Source of the DNA: Amphimedon queenslandica | Lineage: Eukaryota; Porifera; Demospongiae; Haplosclerida; Niphatidae | DNA length: 40,329 nt | NCBI RefSeq assembly: GCF_000090795.2 | Contig: NW_003546665.1 | Coordinates: forward strand, 41,284-81,612 | Direction of reading: 5' to 3' | Part shown: in pieces, positions 8,716 to 20,087 of the stretch | Position numbering within the stretch: position 1 is the first letter of the stretch | Layout: each line of letters begins with the position of its first letter | Made by a program: the position numbers and the translations under genes | The notes under the pieces: generated by a model | The model's database searches: none | Seen by the model: only the letters and a program-made list of their open reading frames with translations | What the model was told of the DNA's origin: nothing

Positions 8716-11700
8716 TTAGTAAAACAATACTCTGTCTCTCATAATATTATAGTCTTGGTATTCTGTACATGTGTCTTTGTGTTTTATATCTAGAATGAGC
8801 TTTATATTTTTATTCATTGTTAGCGACTGAAGAATAAGCAATATTCCAGCAGATGATATAGAAGTACGTCTTACTTCTAATGCAGTTAATGTTGAATTGT
8901 TGCTAATTAGTTCAGAAAGAGACTGAGCACTAGCTGAAGTAATGTGAGGATTTTTAAAGAAGAATAATTGTAGAAGTGTGTTATTGTGTGTACATAGTAT
9001 GTTGGTAATATCAGCAACTGCTTTGTCATCAATGGAGCAGTTAATAAGATGTAAATCTACTAATGACTTACTATTAGCCAGTAAGTTACATAAGGATGAG
9101 ATGCAGTCCTGCGTTAGTTGAGTGTCTCGTATTCTTAAATATTCCACCTTTTCATTTTGTAATAAAACTGGCAACAGGTCACTCACAACATCAGGAGATG
9201 ATTTGATGATTTTAATGTTTGTATGTTTGTACGTTAGTAAAGAAGCTACTTCTTTGCATTGTATTAAAGATGGAGAGGTCAGTTGAACACCATCATCGTA
9301 CCATCTAATTGCTTTAGGTTTTTCTGAATACATAAAAAATTATAACTGATTGTTACAATCATAAATTTAATGGCTAAGGCAAGCAATACTTCATAGTTTT
9401 GTTGTACAAAAATTTGCATTTTCTCCAAAATTTTTTGTATGTTGCCAAAATGTATGTTTTGATTAATTTTTAGAAATCTAACACCCTCAAAATACTCTAT
9501 AGATTATTAGTACATCTTACCACGTTCTTTCCTTCTAAGTTGATCTAGCAGAACTGAATCTTGTTTAATTAATGACCAAAAGAGACGTGCTCTCTCAACA
9601 TTGCTCCTCATCTTAAGTTCCTTGATTTTAGGTATGTCAACATTTTCTGTCATTGCATAATGAAATAGTTCAAGTGTTTCCAATGTTGACAGTTCACTCT
9701 CTTCATCTTTTTCAATGTCACTAATATAAACATATCCCTCTTGATCAGTATCTAATGATTTAGCTAGCCACCATCCATCAGTACGCTCTTTCTTGATTCC
9801 AAGTTTCTCTCCTTTTTTGATTGAAAGCTGAGTAATGTTTTTTGCCTCCCAGTCTCTAATAGCTACATAAACTGGTCCCTTTTGATGATCTATATATTGT
9901 GTAGACTGATCCTTTCCTAAAATACCAGTACTATAAAGTCATTATGTTGCTATAATGCAATACATACTAAGAGTAATTGAAGTTTCTTTCAGTTGTTGAA
10001 TATTTATTAATGATATCTTTTCTTGTAGCTGTTCTATCTCCTTTTCTTTTTCAATTAATGTTTCCTCTACTCCTATCATAATTATTAATTAATATAATAT
10101 TATAATATAATTTGCATGCATTTTATGACGTAGCATAGCACAAGTGACATGAAAAGTTCTTTATAGCAGCAAGCATGTACACTTATAGTATAATGATTTA
10201 ATTGGTATAAATTTTGGACAATTATGTAATTATTACAGCAAAAGAATTGTACAGGACCTCTATGTTTATACAAAGTCGTTCTCCTACTATAACAAAATTA
10301 ATGTACGAGCAACAATTCTAAACACAGCTATACTACATTGTCATTATATATAGTATTAAGTATTATGTGTACTATATGCATTTATACCTGTTTTGCATTG
10401 AAGAGATGATCTTAAATGATCTATTTCCATTTGCATTGCTTTTGTCATCTTTTTACTGTCTTTCCTCCCAGACACTAAATAATAATCAGCTACAAGATGT
10501 ATTGATTTATGCACATAGCAATATCCATAAATAATTTTATAGATCTATACCTGATGATTGCATTGATGACTTATTGTTTTCATCAATTTCTCTACCTTTA
10601 AAATATCAATAATTATAGTTATAAGGTAATGATAATTAGTACCTAATGTGTCTTTTGTGCTCTTCAATTTAGCATTCTCCTCAAGTAAATCATCTCTTTC
10701 ACTCTCTATCACCTCCAGTTTCTTCATTAGACTCTTTACCTCCTATCAAAATAATATTAAGGTATACTGTTAATTTATTATTCTTATATAATACATTCAC
10801 TAACCTCATCAATTGCATGTTCATCATACACAGTATAGTAACCAATAGTTAAACTAATCAATCCCATCTCCTTTAGCACATCAATGTTATCCCTAGCTGA
10901 TACTAGTAAACTCTCCATCAGATAATGAGGAGCATAACAAGTAACATTGATGGAGTTCCCTTCTTTGATGACTACCACCTCCACTTGATTATCCTTGAAT
11001 GTTTTCCATAAGAGGGCTCTGATACTTGAGAGAGAATGCTCACTTGGATTCCATTTCAGAACAAATTTGATGGTCTCACAAGTGAGGAGAGAAGAGGATA
11101 ATTTCTTAAGTTGATGATTACAAAACATTGTTAATTTGTTCTCGCAGAATTCATCCAAGTGTGCCTGATAAGCTAATATCATGTCTCCAGCATCTTGTAT
11201 TGAGTATTTGTTCACTATAGTCTCCAATAGAGCAACATTAGTGATAGAACACTCATCCTCAATCACTTCCATTATATCATCAAAGCTATTGGCATCTTTC
11301 AATCGCGGCTTTAATTCTGGACGACATCTTCCAAGGTAAGTTTTAAGGTGAGTCAAAGACGGAATTGATTTTTCAATAAGAGGAGCAATATCATCAATAA
11401 GTGTACCACGCAAATCACCCATTCTATCAAACTCAGCTTTATAGCCAGGATGAACTATGACCTCTACTACACCTATATTATAGCGTAATGACATTGAATT
11501 GTGTATATAATAATTAATTTTACTAACCATGTGCAGTAGCATCAGTGTTGGTATTTACTTGAATCTCACTACTACTATCTTGTAATTGTTGAGATGCTGT
11601 ATTTATCAGTTATAATAGCAAGTGTATAATACCCAGTAATTATATCATTACCTGAAAATGATGAAGTATTTGTTTGTTGACAAGGTGGCATTACCGCTAC

Positions 11701-12477
11701 TGCTGAAGGAAATGAATTTCCTATTGCATTAGAATAATTATAAATAAGCGAAGAAAGTGTATTTATAAAACTGTTCATTTACCATATTTCATTATTATAT
11801 CACTAGCTAAAGACACTGCTTCCTTTGATTTCATTAGAATGCTTGTCAGAGTACATAACTTGTTGTGATCTTCAGCTACAGCACTTAATATTAGTAACAT
11901 TGGATCTCCTACCAATGAAAAACCACAACTCTTTACTTCTGCTAATGTATCCTTAGATATCAATCCCTCTGTATGTAAGAGATCAACTGATTCCTCAGTA
12001 AGAACAACTTGAGCTAGTCTACCAATATAACCCTGCAACATCTCACTAACAGGATCTGCCACTATTATTACAATAAACAAAGTATAACAATAATAACATT
12101 ATATTACTTGTTTTGCAAATATTAATGGAAATAGATTTTTACATTCATTTCTCTAAGAGCATTAGCCAGTGTCTTCCAGATAATGGGACCAACATTGGTG
12201 ACATTATCATCAGCTTTAGTCAACCACTTGGTTAAACACTCCATCAGGCAGCGTGAAGGATTGCCTCTATGAGCTGACTCAATTGCTTCCAGTGTAGGAT
12301 GAAGCAGACCAAGATTCAATCCAAACTCAAACCATTTTGCATCAGAAAACTTGTAATGCCTCTTTGACTTGTAAAACAAACTGTAACTTGCTAATATCTG
12401 TACACAAAAATTTGTATATCAGTGTATTATAAATAATCTAACTCACCTAATAGGAAATGTGATAGTTTTGAAGTCAT
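8716..12477 (-). CDS. Death domain - helical domains - coiled coil - SH3 - LRR protein, 12 exons
   Basis: Exons, read 5' to 3' on the minus strand: 12477-12447, 12390-12143, 12061-11783, 11702-11652, 11596-11528, 11472-10805, 10742-10643, 10595-10551, 10474-10388, 10072-9968, 9916-9521, 9323-8716. All inferred introns have GT..AG ends and matching phase except between exons 2 and 3, where one base is missing. About 895 residues are encoded. Residues 25-90 form a Death domain (W..FGLNLGL...L..IE, RCLMECLTKWL, IIWKTLANAL). Residues 94-186 are helical and CARD-like (LLHTEGLISKDTL). Residues 227-449 form a conserved sponge-type domain without a name I can give. Residues 450-561 are coiled coil. 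An SH3 domain lies near 574-630 (VYVAIRDWEA, KKGEKL, DGWWLAKS, GYVYISD). The C-terminus has ribonuclease-inhibitor-type leucine-rich repeats. It is probably a cytosolic signalling adaptor or sensor; there is no NACHT domain. The function is inferred from domains only. Confidence 0.75.
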
Positions 12478-14994
12478 TTGAAGCAGCTAGATCTAGGTGT
12501 ACTGTTTAGAGATATAAATCTATGTATCTAGATCTACATGTACAAACCACAAGGGCTAGATCTATCCACACAACCACAACATTCAAAATTAATCATTATT
12601 TTAGCCACACAAGTTAAAAAATACTGAGTTATATTAAACAATACATTTTTCAGTTTGTAAAAGATGTCCTTCATGTAAACTGTAAACTGTCGTCCAACCA
12701 CTTACGGTGAGATCACTGAGACTTTGTGTGTACATCATGGCAAGTTGCTTTCCTCCATGCAAGCTAGGAACAATCACCTGTGTTGTTTTATCATTGGGGG
12801 TTTCCAGTGTAATTTAATGAATTTTTTTAAATATTACATTAGATTTATGCATGAAGAATTAGGATATTATATAACTAAATAGTGTATGTCATTAATTCTG
12901 ATCAGTAATATGTCCCACAGTCACAATCCACTCCTGCTAGTAATGTCACTACTCATATGGACTCCTGGTATTCAGTAACACCTTAAATTGAGTGAAGGAG
13001 TCTCTTTACCTTTAGTATAAAGTTTAATGATAACTCTTAGCTTAATAGTTTTGTCTTGTCCATGATGAGAAAAATAATAACTATTGAATAATTCTAAGGA
13101 GATAAACTGCAAGTTGAAATTAATGTGAGGGGTTTCCCTGCACGCACATGTACAATTCTAATTATGTAGGCCACCATAATTTATAGTAACTGGTTTGTGC
13201 ATTTCTGAGATACAAGAAAGCTAATATTTTTTGCTTGAGAGATGTTTTTTGATTAATCTCTCAGTACCATACCAATTAGACGGGACCAGACTACATACCA
13301 ATTAAAATGATTGGACCTATCCTTGGTAAATTAACTAAATTTTTAGAAAAAGGGAGAGAAAAAAGGAAACGAAAGGAATAATAGGAGAGAGAGAGGGAGA
13401 AAGATCATATATTTACCACCATAGTTTTAGTAGGTGCTACCTACAATTCTTAACACTAAGCTACTGATCCTTTCTAACCCAGGTTACAACACTGAGAAAA
13501 GGTATAGCTGAATCATCGAGAGAAAATTTTTGACGAAAATTTTTACCAACAAAAATTTGAAGCTATACTGTATGCAAATGAAATATTTCAATACTTGAAC
13601 TGTTTATTTGCAATTAAATTCATAACACAGGTATAATTATTGATGATTACAATACATGCACATACAACAAATATACGGTAATTAATCAACATTTTTGAGT
13701 GACTTATTTTAAGCCAAGTTAAAAGAAGTAATTGATTACCTTCTGTCCCTTAATTCCCTCTCTGCTCTCTCTCTGTTCCATCTCCCTCTCTCTCCCTCTC
13801 TCATTTCTTAACAGTCCACTGCTACAAAGAAGAATGATGAAGATTAAACATTTAAAGGTTCTGATGTATTTCTAAAGGTAAAATCCCTTGTATGCATACA
13901 TGTACATGTGCTATTTAATGTTATTATTTATTGCTTTATCTTAATCCACTTAATCCTGAAGATATACATGTACATGTACAAGTTTATACTGCACTCTCTC
14001 ACCTTCGTACCTCCTTCTCTCTCTCTCCTTCCTTCTCTCCCTTTCTTCTCTCTCTCCTCCTCTCCCCCTTCTTTATTCATTTCATGGTACACAAAGCTCC
14101 AACCATCTTAATGATTATTCACAGCATGATACTGTCCAGAGACTACAGAACTTCAAAAAAGATGCTGGTGAGTGCCTGAGGGGACAAGGGACACTGGTTG
14201 ACTGTGGGTTGTTAGGGACAATCAATGGTTGTAGAGAGAAGAGTGAGGAATAAAGTTAGCAGAGATGTACATGTACATTGTACATATGCATGTACTATAG
14301 TAGGAGTACATGTACATACAGTATACATGTACTTGATAAAATTATAAAAATTGTACTGTGTTTCACTATTATATACATGTAAGTGGTAGCCTATATGTAG
14401 GATTGAGATTGGTTTTTTAAGACGGTGGCTGTTTTATGATTTTCAAGCACTTATAACTCTTTTATTTTATGTGTACAGCCCTAGAAATGGCTTAGATGAG
14501 CTCTCCTTCTCTGGGTGATTCTCTTGGTACCTTAAAGTGGCCTGTAAGGTAGTGGGAGAATTTCTGGAGAATAGGTCCAAGTTTAAATTTCTGCAAAATT
14601 TATCAGATGTTTTCTTCTATCATTTTCTTCTATCAACTTGGAAATCTTTTAAGCCAGGAAAATGATTGAGTTGGCTTTTACATCATTTGACGCCATTTTA
14701 ATTTATGTGCATGTCATCAGCATGAATACAATTAACCTAACCACAGAAACAAGTAAATAAAAGACATCGAAAATGGAAAAGTAGCAGGAATGAATTGAGA
14801 AAGAAGTAAAGAAACAAGAGAGTACTTGCAAACTGGTGTGGTAGAAAATCCTACACCACTGCATAAAGAATGTTATCCAAACTTATTCCAAAGCATCAGT
14901 TGTAATTATTTCGGCACACAGACTGCTACATGATAAGATTAATACATTAATTGATAATTATTAATACTTTTAAAAATATGAAAATACTGTCATT
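12478..14994. other. Long intergenic region with CT-rich tracts and palindrome cluster
   Basis: No gene is recognised on either strand. It holds a small inverted repeat (13502-13509 / 13561-13568, GTATAGCT / AGCTATAC), a GA-rich tract (13350-13405), CT-rich tracts (13745-13805 and 13990-14070), and a dense cluster of TACATGTA palindromes (14265-14335). 14121-14164 is bordered by CACAG and GTGAGT and could be an orphan exon (HDTVQRLQNFKKDA), but it is not connected to anything. Confidence 0.4.
14265..14335. repeat. Cluster of TACATGTA / GTACATGTAC palindromes
   Basis: Within 71 bases the sequence contains repeated overlapping self-complementary blocks (GTACATGTACA, TACATATGCATGTA, AGTACATGTACA, TATACATGTAC). 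The same palindrome occurs singly or doubled at many other intergenic sites in the window, for example 13968-13980, 20580-20605, 25884, 28377, 33233 and 36040. Confidence 0.7.
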
Positions 14995-15342
14995 TTAATA
15001 ACCAACAAGTTGGCGATTACACAAATCACAAACATACAAGAATCCATCTTTATTAAATGTTAATCCATAAGGACCATTAAACTGATCAATATTACTGCTT
15101 AATCTTCGAAACTTACTAACAAACACACCATCACTAGTGAAGACTGATATACATGTACGATGATTGAGCTCTTCACTAACACTAGACCAGTAGCTGCACT
15201 GTGTATTGCTATACCAAATGGACTAATTGGCTGTCCAGGACCAAATCCAAAAGCACCAAACTGACCCACAAGCTTTCCATCTGGAGAAAACTCCTGAATG
15301 CGATGATTCTGATCAACAGCATACACTAATCCTTGACTGTTG

Positions 15343-15441
15343 ATAGCAATGCTGCGTGGATACAAAAACTGTCCATCAGCTGATTCATTACTACCAAATG
15401 AATGAGATCAGGAATCAAGACTTGTATACGATGATTACTAA
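15343..15441. repeat. Direct duplication, copy 1 (99 bp, NHL coding sequence)
   Basis: It matches 16081-16179 at 98 of 99 positions; the single difference is GCTGCG against GCTTCG. Both encode the same NHL-repeat segment on the minus strand and they flank the run of N. Confidence 0.9.
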
Positions 15442-15471
15442 CTAGAACAAAAAAATTTAAAAATTTATTTT

Positions 15472-15623
15472 AGTGTAGGGTTGAGCCTCTGTTGGATTTG
15501 AACCTATAAAATGAATTCAAACAAGCCCCTGTAGGGTTGCTGGTTTGAAAGTATAAAGTGGATTCAAACAAGCCCCTGTAGGGTTGCATCATCATTGAAC
15601 CACCAACATGTCAACCCTACACT
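15472..15623. mobile_element. Candidate 152-bp inverted-repeat element with internal direct repeat
   Basis: The ends are AGTGTAGGGTTGA at the left and its exact complement TCAACCCTACACT at the right. Inside, the 26-base unit beginning ATTCAAACAAGCCCC occurs at 15515-15540 and again at 15562-15587, a 47-base period. No target duplication could be fixed. It interrupts NHL homology next to the assembly gap. Confidence 0.5.
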
Positions 15624-15682
15624 GCAGGTATAATTGTCCAATCATTATCATTACTTTAAACTTATTGAAGGCATGCACAAAA

Positions 15683-16080
15683 NNNNNNNNNNNNNNNNNN
15701 NNNNNNNNNNNNNNNNNNNNNNNNNNNNNNNNNNNNNNNNNNNNNNNNNNNNNNNNNNNNNNNNNNNNNNNNNNNNNNNNNNNNNNNNNNNNNNNNNNNN
15801 NNNNNNNNNNNNNNNNNNNNNNNNNNNNNNNNNNNNNNNNNNNNNNNNNNNNNNNNNNNNNNNNNNNNNNNNNNNNNNNNNNNNNNNNNNNNNNNNNNNN
15901 NNNNNNNNNNNNNNNNNNNNNNNNNNNNNNNNNNNNNNNNNNNNNNNNNNNNNNNNNNNNNNNNNNNNNNNNNNNNNNNNNNNNNNNNNNNNNNNNNNNN
16001 NNNNNNNNNNNNNNNNNNNNNNNNNNNNNNNNNNNNNNNNNNNNNNNNNNNNNNNNNNNNNNNNNNNNNNNNNNNNNNNN
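15683..16080. other. Assembly gap (398 N)
   Basis: Unknown bases. Open frames running through this segment are meaningless. Confidence 0.99.
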
Positions 16081-16179
16081 ATAGCAATGCTTCGTGGATA
16101 CAAAAACTGTCCATCAGCTGATTCATTACTACCAAATGAATGAGATCAGGAATCAAGACTTGTATACGATGATTACTAA
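16081..16179. repeat. Direct duplication, copy 2 (99 bp, NHL coding sequence)
   Basis: Partner of 15343-15441, starting exactly at the gap edge. A duplicated block touching an N run is typical of an unresolved tandem repeat or of two haplotypes placed in series. Confidence 0.9.
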
Positions 16180-18346
16180 TACAAGCAATATAAACCTGTC
16201 CTGTTATAGGAGAAATGGCTGTACCATGAGGACCACTGAATTCTAGTGGTCCACTGCCCTCCTTACCAACTGATGCTGTAAGGTATCTATCCATACTTAT
16301 TTTCTGGATCCTGTGATTAGTATCAGATACAAGAATGAATTTGTCTGGATTAATGGCTACACCACGAGGACCAGAAAACTTGACATTACCAATTCCTCCT
16401 TCCCCTCCTAATGATTTCTCTTTCTATCCTTCTATATCCAGTATTGTTACACAGTGACCTTCATTCTCAGTTATTATTACATGATTATCATCACTTACAG
16501 CTACTCTTCAGGGACGGTTAAGGTCGATTATGGCACATACTGAAGTGATGTTGTCAAGGCAAGGATTGAAAGGGATGACTAGTGACGAATCCTTAAGTTT
16601 TACCCCTGCTTGAAGGATTACACTGTATCCTATACACTCCAGGATCAGTGCTGGTGGTAGTGACTGTAGTGTGAATGGGTTGATCACTCTTACCAACTGG
16701 TACTAGACTACACCTGAGAGAAGAGAGGGGAACAGACAAAAGAGATGAATCTGGTGCCTCCATTGATAGTGAAAATGAAACTGCATTGCCAGCAGGTGTA
16801 ATACGATCAATCTTGTTCACTCTATATTGTGATGGTATAATAATATCTCCAATGTGATTTAGCGATTTGATATCTTTACTCAACAAAAAGTCCGCTTTTT
16901 CCTTTGGATGTAACTCCTCCACATTGATCCCTGCAGTAAATTCACTCACACGCTCCATGATCTGTCTCTTAGACCTCAGGACTTGTTGAGAACTGCCTGT
17001 CCTCAGAAATACTCCAAATGGAAGACTCAAAGTCATTTCTGCTGATTTCGTTTGCTCTGAAAGCACCTTTAGTTTAGCATCAGTGACTGACTGACGAAGA
17101 ACAGCAATCATTTCCTCTACCATTTGATGTATTTCTTCTATGACTCCTCCTCTCTCTCTGATTGCACCCTCTCTTTCTGCTAGAGCAGACAGAACCTTCT
17201 TGAGTCCTTCAATTTCCCCTTTTACTGGATTAAGAGAACCTTCCAATTCTTGGCAGTATTTAGTATAACTGGCAGAGACAAAGTCATACTCATGGTCTTT
17301 GTGAGTACGGACCGTACAGTCACAACATATAACAACATCACATGTTTCACAATAGAGCTCCATTTTTCTTGTTATGAGTGGAGCAAGTGAGGGTTGCCTC
17401 CTGTTTAGCTAGAGCTAGCAATTGAGAAGTAGAAGAGACATCAGAGGCTGTCAGGTCATCTAGACTTGTCAGCTAATGGTGGGCAATGGGAACCCAAATC
17501 TTGTGAGCATCCATTATCCATACACTGTTGACAAAAACTTATTGCAGTCTTTGCAGTATCAAGTGGTATTAATTGTAGTACAGTTGTCGCAGGGGACCTG
17601 TTGAAGATCAGATGCTTTCTTCATTAGACTGTATATCTCTTTAAAGTTGTTGAGAGTGAATGCTACAGAAATGGCTTCTGCTCCTTCTTCTGGTAACTTG
17701 TACAATGACTATAAGTGGGACAGGAGAGGTAATACATGTAGGTCTCATTCTTCTTATCCGAAGGTAATCCCTCCAGACAATGCTGACAGAATGAATGTAG
17801 ACGAGGTAAAGTCTTAGGGTTGGTATAGTGGTCAAGACACACAGGACAGTTGAGTTGTTCCTCCAGTTTCAGGCGGTTTCAGGAAATGAGAAGAAGATGA
17901 AGATGGTTTGGTTGCCATTTCAAGAAAAGAATGCGTGAAACAAGAATGAAAAATTAAGAGAGATAAAGGTAGAAAATAGTGAAGATAAAGCAAGAATGAA
18001 CGATAAGAAAATTAAGAAGTCGGAATGAACAAGTATGAGAGTAGCCTAGCTGGAAGAGATAACGCTGATGACTGCTTGGAATAATTAATTAATTACTAGT
18101 CCCTACAGGAAGTTATGATAGTACATTCCTTTACTATATATATAGCAACCAGTAGTAAAGGTGAATTTACATTAATGAATGAGATTGTAAAATAGAGGAG
18201 GAGGAGGAGAAGGGAAGGCAGTGAATGAGTGATGAGAGTTGAGAGAGAGTCCTACTGACCAGATGAAACAACAAAGCCAAATGAATAAAGTAGAAGGAGG
18301 AGAAAAAGACTAAAGAAGATCAGCTAGGCACAAAAAATTGGAGATA

Positions 18347-18373
18347 CCTTAAATATATTCAAAGATCTTGTGA
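18347..18373 (-). promoter_or_regulatory. TRIM-family core promoter element (pseudogene copy)
   Basis: On the minus strand this 27-base element is identical to the one upstream of the intact TRIM-NHL gene at 20652-20678. It includes GATCTTTGAATATATTTAAG with a TATA-like core. Similarity extends upstream into ATAACTTCCTTTAGT, shared with the third copy at 23330. It lies about 430 bases before the start codon of the pseudogene. Confidence 0.7.
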
Positions 18374-18724
18374 CTAAAGGAAGTTATGACAGTGCATAAT
18401 GAATTTCAAATTTACCAGTTAGTAAAGGTCAATAACATAAGGACATAACATAAGGTTTATGGTATAAAGGCGAATTTACATGCTTTACGCTAAAGTTAAA
18501 CCAGATTCAACTCCTGCGTCAATGTAATGTCAGGACTAGCGTAATATTGTAAATCCACCTTAAGTTGAGCACAAGAACTTGCAATGGTATGAATAAAAAT
18601 TATTTCAAAAATATCAATTTTATTTGTAATACCAAAGAGGCCTAAAGATGTACATGTAGCTGATAAAAATATTGAGACTACAAAAATTATAACACTCTAC
18701 GTAGAGTTCTATACACTCACAAAG

Positions 18725-20087
18725 TTACTTGATATAAATTTCATAGTAACCTACAGGACTGTCATCATTACTGATTCCTTCTCTTCCACACACCATCAGC
18801 TCAATATAGTCAGTAGTGGCATTGTTACCATAGTCACAGTGAAACCATGGGATACCAGGAACAATATAACAAGGTGATTTAAGAGAAGCACAATCTTGAC
18901 CATCCCAGAGTGAATCAGATGTGTGGAGTGTATTAGCAGCAACACTGGTAGGATTAGCAGACTCACAGAAATAATGGTTTTCTACAAAAGATGGGATAGT
19001 CTGGGTGCTCCCTGTTGAACATGGACATAGCCATTCATTGTTGAAATAATGTAAGTATCACTTATGCTACATGCTAGTGTCCAGACATGTTGGCGAGGAG
19101 ACCCACGAGTGATACTAACACCATCAACATAATAAGAATTGATGTCATTAGGTCCTTCATCAAATGCATCTCCTGACCGATATTGATATCCTGTTACTCT
19201 ACCACATATCTGAGAATAACTGATACCATTAGATGGGAACTGGACTGATACACAACTAGACAAACCATCTGTCCTACCACAAGCTCTAACTCCTCCTGAC
19301 TGGTACAATTTAAACCCAGAAGGACAGTTCTGTGTAACATGAGTCATATCCAGATATGCTAGTCTTGTCCATTCTCCTTCTGAACCACACAGTGTTCCCA
19401 TAATTATTGCAGTATATAGAATATGTTTCCTTGGCACCTGCCAGTATATAATAACCTGATTGACTCTTAGGCAGTTGTTCCTGTAGATGCTTACAAGAGG
19501 TTGGTAAAGCAGTTGATTCATTTTTAGTACTAATAGTTCTTGTGCTATAGTAGTATATCATCAGCCACTCCAGCAGTAGAGGTACTTGTGTCATGTAGAT
19601 TAGACAATGTTAATGAGCTTTTGTACAGAATCACTTGTTGTTTTAAGATTTATTTATTAAGTTCAGTGAAGTTAGTATTGTTCTGAAATAATTGAAAGGT
19701 ATTTTGTGTTACACCATCAGCCCATTCATCAAAGTGTGGAAGTTTCTGACTAACTTTAGATACTATATCATTTGCCCATTCATTTAAGTTAGGATATCCA
19801 TTGTTGCCAGTAATAGCTCCAACAGTAGCTCCAGTAGTAGTACATACTGCATCTCTTGTAAACTGAGCCAGTAACAAGTAAAGGATGCCAACCGGTAGTA
19901 TTACTATCATTGACAGTAACACTGTATATATGATTGTTTCTTTCCATGTTGCTTGCTCTCTTTTCTTTATATTCTTAGGCTCTTCGACTCTCCTCTCTTC
20001 AACAGCTGAGACTTGACAAAGCTCATATAAATTTTCATCTGTGATAGAATCATGTCTTAGACCCTGATACACTTGCTTCTCTTCCAT
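18725..20087 (-). pseudogene. Type II membrane protein with fibrinogen/lectin-like ectodomain, broken
   Basis: The start is taken at the ATG 20087-20085 (MEEKQVYQGLRHDS). A cytoplasmic stretch of about 50 residues precedes one membrane segment (residues 51-74) and an ectodomain. The ectodomain has a fibrinogen-like opening (TSCKHLQEQLP, SGYYILAG), then WTRLAYLDMT, CPSGFKLY, VRACGR, QICGRVTGYQY, DGVSITRGSPRQHVW, WLCPCSTGS and CDYGNNATTDYIELMVC. This cysteine-rich family is common in sponges and cnidarians. An in-frame TAA at about 19652, a frame change near 19570, another at about 19400 and a reverse change at about 19040 are needed to follow it to the stop at 18725. The last two changes compensate each other. 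It is probably a pseudogene, otherwise a draft with several indels. The likely role of intact members is cell-surface recognition. Confidence 0.7.

Larger units (their letters stand above)
14995..17918 (-). pseudogene. TRIM-NHL pseudogene with B-box1 and B-box2, containing an assembly gap
   Basis: It begins with the family start MATKPSSSS at 17918. The RING region (17840-17640) is readable only across frameshifts. Next come a broken B-box1 (CDNC.., YCKDC..) and an intact B-box2 (CETCDVVICCDCTVRTHKDHEY, from about 17363). The long open piece 17363-16593 holds the coiled coil and filamin-like domain (STDPGVYRIQCNP). NHL repeats follow to the stop at 14995-14997, broken by frameshifts, by 398 unknown bases (15683-16080), and by a duplicated 99-bp block on both sides of the gap. 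Unlike the plus-strand copies, it carries a B-box1, so it belongs to a second subtype. Its promoter-like element at 18347-18373 matches those of the two intact genes. It could be partly an assembly artefact, but the RING damage lies far from the gap. Confidence 0.85.

Noticed and set aside
15608-16294. Long open frames across the assembly gap on both strands
   Set aside because: They consist mostly of unknown bases; only the flanking NHL homology on the minus strand is real.
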